A model generated the notes under the pieces. That model was not told the origin of the DNA. It worked only from the letters and a program-made list of their open reading frames with translations, and did no database searches. A stretch of 16,215 nt of DNA from an uncultured Pseudomonas sp. (GTDB taxonomy: Bacteria > Pseudomonadota > Gammaproteobacteria > Pseudomonadales > Pseudomonadaceae). Location of the stretch: contig CALMID010000527.1 of NCBI GenBank assembly GCA_937863915.1, forward strand, positions 1 through 16,215, given 5' to 3'. Numbering within the stretch: position 1 is the first letter of the stretch; each line of letters opens with the position of its first letter. Shown here piece after piece: positions 13,446-16,215 of the stretch. Position numbers and translations under genes: made by a program.

Positions 13446-14849
13446 ATGGCCCTGCTTACGTTTCTCGGCGCCATCCAGCAAGTCACAGGTTCATGCTACC
13501 TGCTCGAGTCACGCGAGGGCAGTCGCATCCTCCTGGATTGCGGCATGCGTCAGGGGCGCCGCGAGGAAGAACAGGCCAACGAACAGCCCTTTCCGTTCGA
13601 TCCGGTATCGATCAATGCCGTGGTGCTCTCCCACGCCCACATCGATCACTCCGGCCTGCTGCCACGCCTGGTCGCCTCGGGCTTTCGCGGACCGATCTTT
13701 GCCACCCATGCCACCTGCGAACTGATCGAACTGATGCTGCTGGACGCCGCACACATTCAGGAGCACGACGCCGAGTGGGAGAACAAATGGCGCACGCGCC
13801 TGGGCAAGCCCGAGGTCAAGCCGCTGTACAACACGGTGGACACCGAGCGCGCGCTCAAGCGGCGCCAGCCGCTGGCCTACGGCCAGGCCCATGAAGTGGC
13901 ACCGGGCATCAGCGTGACCTTCCACAATGCCGGACACATTCTCGGCTCGGCCATCGTCGAGCTGGAAATACACGACCATCACATTACGCGGCGTCTGGTG
14001 TTCTCCGGCGATCTGGGTAATGCCTGTTCGCCACTGATGCAGGACCCGACCTTCCTCGATCGCGCCGACGTGGTGCTGATGGAGTCGACCTACGGTGACC
14101 GTGATCACCGCTGCACCGAGGAGACCATCGACGAGCTGGCCGAGATTCTCCAGCAGGCCCATCGGGATGGCGGCAATGTGCTGATTCCGTCCTTCGCCGT
14201 CGGCCGCACCCAGGACCTGCTGTATTACCTCGGCCGCTTCTACCATGAGGGACGTCTGCCGCAGCAGGCGGTGTTCCTCGACAGCCCCATGGCCATTCGC
14301 GCCAATCAGATCTACTCACGCTTCCACGACCAGTTCGACGAGCAGGATCGTGCCCTGATCCAGCAAAACGGTAACGGTGATCTGCGCAAGTGGTTACCGC
14401 CGCTGCGCATCACCGCCTCGCCGGAAGACTCCATGGCGATCAACCGGATCAAGAGCGGCGCGATCATCATTGCCGGTAGCGGCATGTGCACCGGCGGGCG
14501 CATCGTCCACCACTTCAAGCACAACCTCTGGCGCAGCGAATGTCACTTGGTGTTCCCCGGCTTCCAGGCCGCCGGCACCCTCGGCCGCAACATCGTCGAC
14601 GGCGCACCGACCGTGCGTTTGCTGCACCAGCGCATTGCGGTCAAGGCCAAGGTTCACACCCTGGGCGGCTTCTCCGCCCATGCCGGACAATCGCAGCTGA
14701 TCGACTGGGTCAGCCACTTCGACCATCACCCGGAGCTGTATCTGGTTCACGGCGAGCTGGAAAAGATGAAGGTGCTGCAGGGCGAACTGAAAAGCCGCCT
14801 GAACTGGGACGCCAACATCCCCGAGCCGGGCGAGCAGATCGTTATCTGA
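13446..14849 (+). CDS. MBL-fold beta-CASP RNA-processing metallo-hydrolase
   Basis: 467 residues, the family of zinc-dependent exo/endoribonucleases related to the CPSF-73 and TTHA0252 type. Metal-binding motif 2 is SHAHIDHSG (62-70: H63, H65, D67, H68); motif 3 is HNAGHILGSA (H164); motif 4 is SGDLG (D189). The beta-CASP insert has ESTYGDRDH (213-221), PSFAVGRTQDLLYYL (248-262), DSPMA (279-283) and the glycine-rich GSGMCTGGRIVHH (344-356). The C-terminal RMMBL domain has HTLGGFSAHAGQSQLIDW (404-421) and the last metal ligand in LVHGE (H435). All catalytic residues are present, so it should be active. GGAG is 7 nt before the ATG. It diverges from the phosphoketolase-like gene and leads toward the LOG gene. 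Its RNA substrate in Pseudomonas is not known to me. Confidence 0.93.
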   Translation: MALLTFLGAIQQVTGSCYLLESREGSRILLDCGMRQGRREEEQANEQPFPFDPVSINAVVLSHAHIDHSGLLPRLVASGFRGPIFATHATCELIELMLLDAAHIQEHDAEWENKWRTRLGKPEVKPLYNTVDTERALKRRQPLAYGQAHEVAPGISVTFHNAGHILGSAIVELEIHDHHITRRLVFSGDLGNACSPLMQDPTFLDRADVVLMESTYGDRDHRCTEETIDELAEILQQAHRDGGNVLIPSFAVGRTQDLLYYLGRFYHEGRLPQQAVFLDSPMAIRANQIYSRFHDQFDEQDRALIQQNGNGDLRKWLPPLRITASPEDSMAINRIKSGAIIIAGSGMCTGGRIVHHFKHNLWRSECHLVFPGFQAAGTLGRNIVDGAPTVRLLHQRIAVKAKVHTLGGFSAHAGQSQLIDWVSHFDHHPELYLVHGELEKMKVLQGELKSRLNWDANIPEPGEQIVI

Positions 14850-14867
14850 GTCATCCGGTTACAGATA

Positions 14868-14887
14868 GCCCGGCACTTTTGCCGGGC
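14868..14887 (+). terminator. GC hairpin after the beta-CASP gene, weak or no terminator
   Basis: GCCCGGC (14868-14874) pairs with GCCGGGC (14881-14887) around ACTTTT. No T-run follows on either strand, so it may be a processing or attenuation hairpin, or a leaky terminator, before the LOG gene. Confidence 0.4.
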
Positions 14888-14908
14888 ACACGGGTCACAT
14901 CCAGCCAT

Positions 14909-14954
14909 ACTGACTGACAGGAGAGCCACGCGGCACTGCTCCCTGTCCGTCAGT
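14909..14954 (+). promoter_or_regulatory. long imperfect stem in the LOG gene leader
   Basis: ACTGAC (14909-14914) pairs with GTCAGT (14949-14954), then after one mismatch GACAGG (14916-14921) pairs with CCTGTC (14942-14947). The loop holds a nested GCC/GGC pair. The stem ends 16 nt before the AGGAG of the LOG gene. It could be a leader RNA structure or a protein operator. Confidence 0.45.
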
Positions 14955-14982
14955 GCCGTACACATACCTCAGGAGTATCGGT

Positions 14983-16062
14983 ATGCCCTACGAACCGGAT
15001 GACTATCTTTCCCGTCACTTCCAGACCGGCAGCATCGACCTGGCACAGCAGGTCGCAGAGCTGGCCCGCAACGCCACCCCGCCCAACAGCCCGAACAAGG
15101 CGCTGTACCAGGAAATGTTCATGAGCGTGGCACGCATGGCCCAGGCCGACCGCAACCGCTGGGACGCCAAGATCATGCTGCAGACCCTGCGCGAAATGGA
15201 AATGGCCTTCAGCCTGCTCGAACAGTTCAAGCGCCGGCGCAAGGTCACCGTCTTCGGCTCGGCGCGCACGCCCACCGACCATCCGCTCTACGGCCTGGCC
15301 CGTCAGCTGGGTGAGGCGCTGGCGCGCTACAACCTGATGGTCATTACCGGCGCCGGCGAAGGCATCATGGCCGCCGCCCACGAAGGTGCCGGCAGCGAGA
15401 ACAGCCTGGGCTTCAACATAACCCTGCCCTTCGAGCAGCATGCCAACGCGGTGGTCGAAGGCACCGGCAATCTGCTGTCGTTTCACTTCTTCTTCCTGCG
15501 CAAGCTGTTCTTCGTCAAGGAAGCCGATGCGCTGGTGCTTTGCCCGGGTGGCTTCGGCACCCTCGACGAAGCGCTGGAGGTACTGACCCTGATTCAGACC
15601 GGCAAGAGCCCGCTGGTTCCGGTGGTCCTGCTCGACCAGCCGGATGGCCGCTACTGGCATGGTGCCCTGGAGTTCATGCGCGCGCAGCTGGAAGCCAATC
15701 ATTACATCCTGCCCAGCGACCTGCGCCTGGTGCGGCTGGTGCATACTGCCGAGGATGCCGTTCAGGAGATCGCCCGTTTCTACCGCAACTTCCACTCCAG
15801 TCGCTGGCTCAAGGAGCAGTTCGTCATGCGCCTGAACCATCCGCTCAGTGAACCGGCGCTGAAGACCCTGCACAAGGAATTCCGCGACCTGTGTGTCGCC
15901 GGTGATTTCCAGCAGCGCCCCTACTGCGAGCTGGAAAGCGATGAGCCGGAGTTCTGCGACCTGATACGTTTGGCCTTCCAGTTCAATGGCCGCGACCACG
16001 GCCGCCTGCGCGAGCTGATCGACTTCATCAACCTGCCGCAACACTGGGCACAGAACAGCTGA
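14983..16062 (+). CDS. LOG-family protein (lysine decarboxylase-like fold), TIGR00730-type
   Basis: 359 residues from the ATG at 14983, chosen because AGGAG at 14971-14975 is 7 nt upstream; an in-frame start at 14953 lies inside the leader stem. The Rossmann core has VTVFGSARTPTDHPLY (88-103), ITGAGEGIMAAAHEGAG (121-137) and the signature PGGFGTLDEALE (188-199). LOG-family enzymes are nucleoside 5'-monophosphate phosphoribohydrolases (cytokinin activation in plants), and bacterial members are often wrongly named lysine decarboxylases. This protein is longer than simple LOG proteins (about 180-200): it has an N-terminal helical extension (1-80) and a C-terminal part of about 100 residues, a long subtype known in proteobacteria whose substrate is less certain. 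It converges with recX. Confidence 0.87.
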   Translation: MPYEPDDYLSRHFQTGSIDLAQQVAELARNATPPNSPNKALYQEMFMSVARMAQADRNRWDAKIMLQTLREMEMAFSLLEQFKRRRKVTVFGSARTPTDHPLYGLARQLGEALARYNLMVITGAGEGIMAAAHEGAGSENSLGFNITLPFEQHANAVVEGTGNLLSFHFFFLRKLFFVKEADALVLCPGGFGTLDEALEVLTLIQTGKSPLVPVVLLDQPDGRYWHGALEFMRAQLEANHYILPSDLRLVRLVHTAEDAVQEIARFYRNFHSSRWLKEQFVMRLNHPLSEPALKTLHKEFRDLCVAGDFQQRPYCELESDEPEFCDLIRLAFQFNGRDHGRLRELIDFINLPQHWAQNS

Positions 16063-16083
16063 AGGCCCACTCCGGCCAAGGAC

Positions 16084-16215
16084 TCAGTCGTCGACTGCCC
16101 CGCGCAGCAGACGACTGATCTGCTCAGCGGAAAAACCACGATAGGCGAGAAAGCGCCCCTGCTGGGCGCGGCTCTTGGCGTCACCGGGCAGCTCACCGAA
16201 CTTGCGTTGCCAGAC
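16084..16215 (-). CDS. recX: recombination regulatory protein RecX, C-terminal fragment
   Basis: The last 43 codons plus stop, read from the right edge on the minus strand: [20 protein letters not shown], then [19 protein letters not shown] and AVDD. The RKF...P.D.K.RA...RFL..RGF....I pattern is the final helical repeat of RecX, which binds and limits RecA filaments. In Pseudomonas recX follows recA, so recA is expected just past the right edge. The gap to the LOG gene is 21 nt with no clear terminator. Confidence 0.9.
   Translation of the reverse strand, partial: VWQRKFGELPGDAKSRAQQGRFLAYRGFSAEQISRLLRGAVDD

Noticed and set aside
1..16215. tRNA, rRNA, CRISPR arrays, insertion sequences, phage or toxin-antitoxin modules
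   Set aside because: Read by eye on both strands, no repeat arrays, transposase motifs or tRNA-like cloverleaf were seen; gaps are short (221 bp or less).

Overview
The window looks like chromosomal DNA of a Pseudomonas (sensu lato) gammaproteobacterium. It is GC-rich with strong G/C preference at third codon positions. Fpr, FinR, the ErdR-type regulator and the QSregVF protein are close to Pseudomonas proteins as I remember them. The block dgkA, erdR-like regulator, DTW protein, QSregVF protein, small RHH-like protein, phosphoketolase-like enzyme, beta-CASP nuclease, LOG protein, recX resembles the neighbourhood upstream of recA in P. aeruginosa (from memory, not checked), but without a polyamine transporter operon between. 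There is no sign of phage, IS, integron, CRISPR or rRNA/tRNA genes. This is core-type chromosome, not an island.

Layout, left to right. 1-577 (+): C-terminal end of an NhaD-type Na+/H+ antiporter, followed 10 nt later by a small winged-helix protein. 644-1663 (+): rlmF. 1718-3070 (+): a membrane-tethered TAXI-type solute-binding protein, overlapping metC (3063-4235). 4290-4982 (+): trmO, closed by a bidirectional terminator shared with fpr (-). fpr and finR (+) diverge from an AT-rich region with LysR-type dyads. finR abuts dgkA (-) tail to tail with no gap. erdR-like (-) lies upstream of dgkA, separated from it by a terminator hairpin. A DMT/EamA permease (+) and a DTW-domain tRNA-modification enzyme (-) converge with a 4-nt overlap. 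The QSregVF secreted protein (+) ends in a strong bidirectional terminator that also serves a minus-strand unit: phosphoketolase-like gene, then a 65-aa RHH-like protein. Divergent from that unit are the beta-CASP metallo-hydrolase (+) and the LOG protein (+), which converge on recX (-), cut by the right edge.

The genes do not form one pathway. Themes are RNA modification or processing (RlmF, TrmO, DTW, beta-CASP), redox defence (FinR/Fpr) and carbon or energy control (ErdR-like, phosphoketolase). The most interesting signals are regulatory: a 9/10 match to the ANR/FNR box placed at -41.5 from a -10-like hexamer in front of the phosphoketolase-like gene; five consecutive AAN triplets (an Hfq/Crc-type site) just before the Shine-Dalgarno of the RHH-like gene; a second A-rich motif touching the erdR Shine-Dalgarno; and a 9-9-9 dyad between fpr and finR. 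I see no clearly new multi-gene system. The phosphoketolase-like/RHH pair and the orphan two-membrane-segment TAXI protein are the least understood genes.
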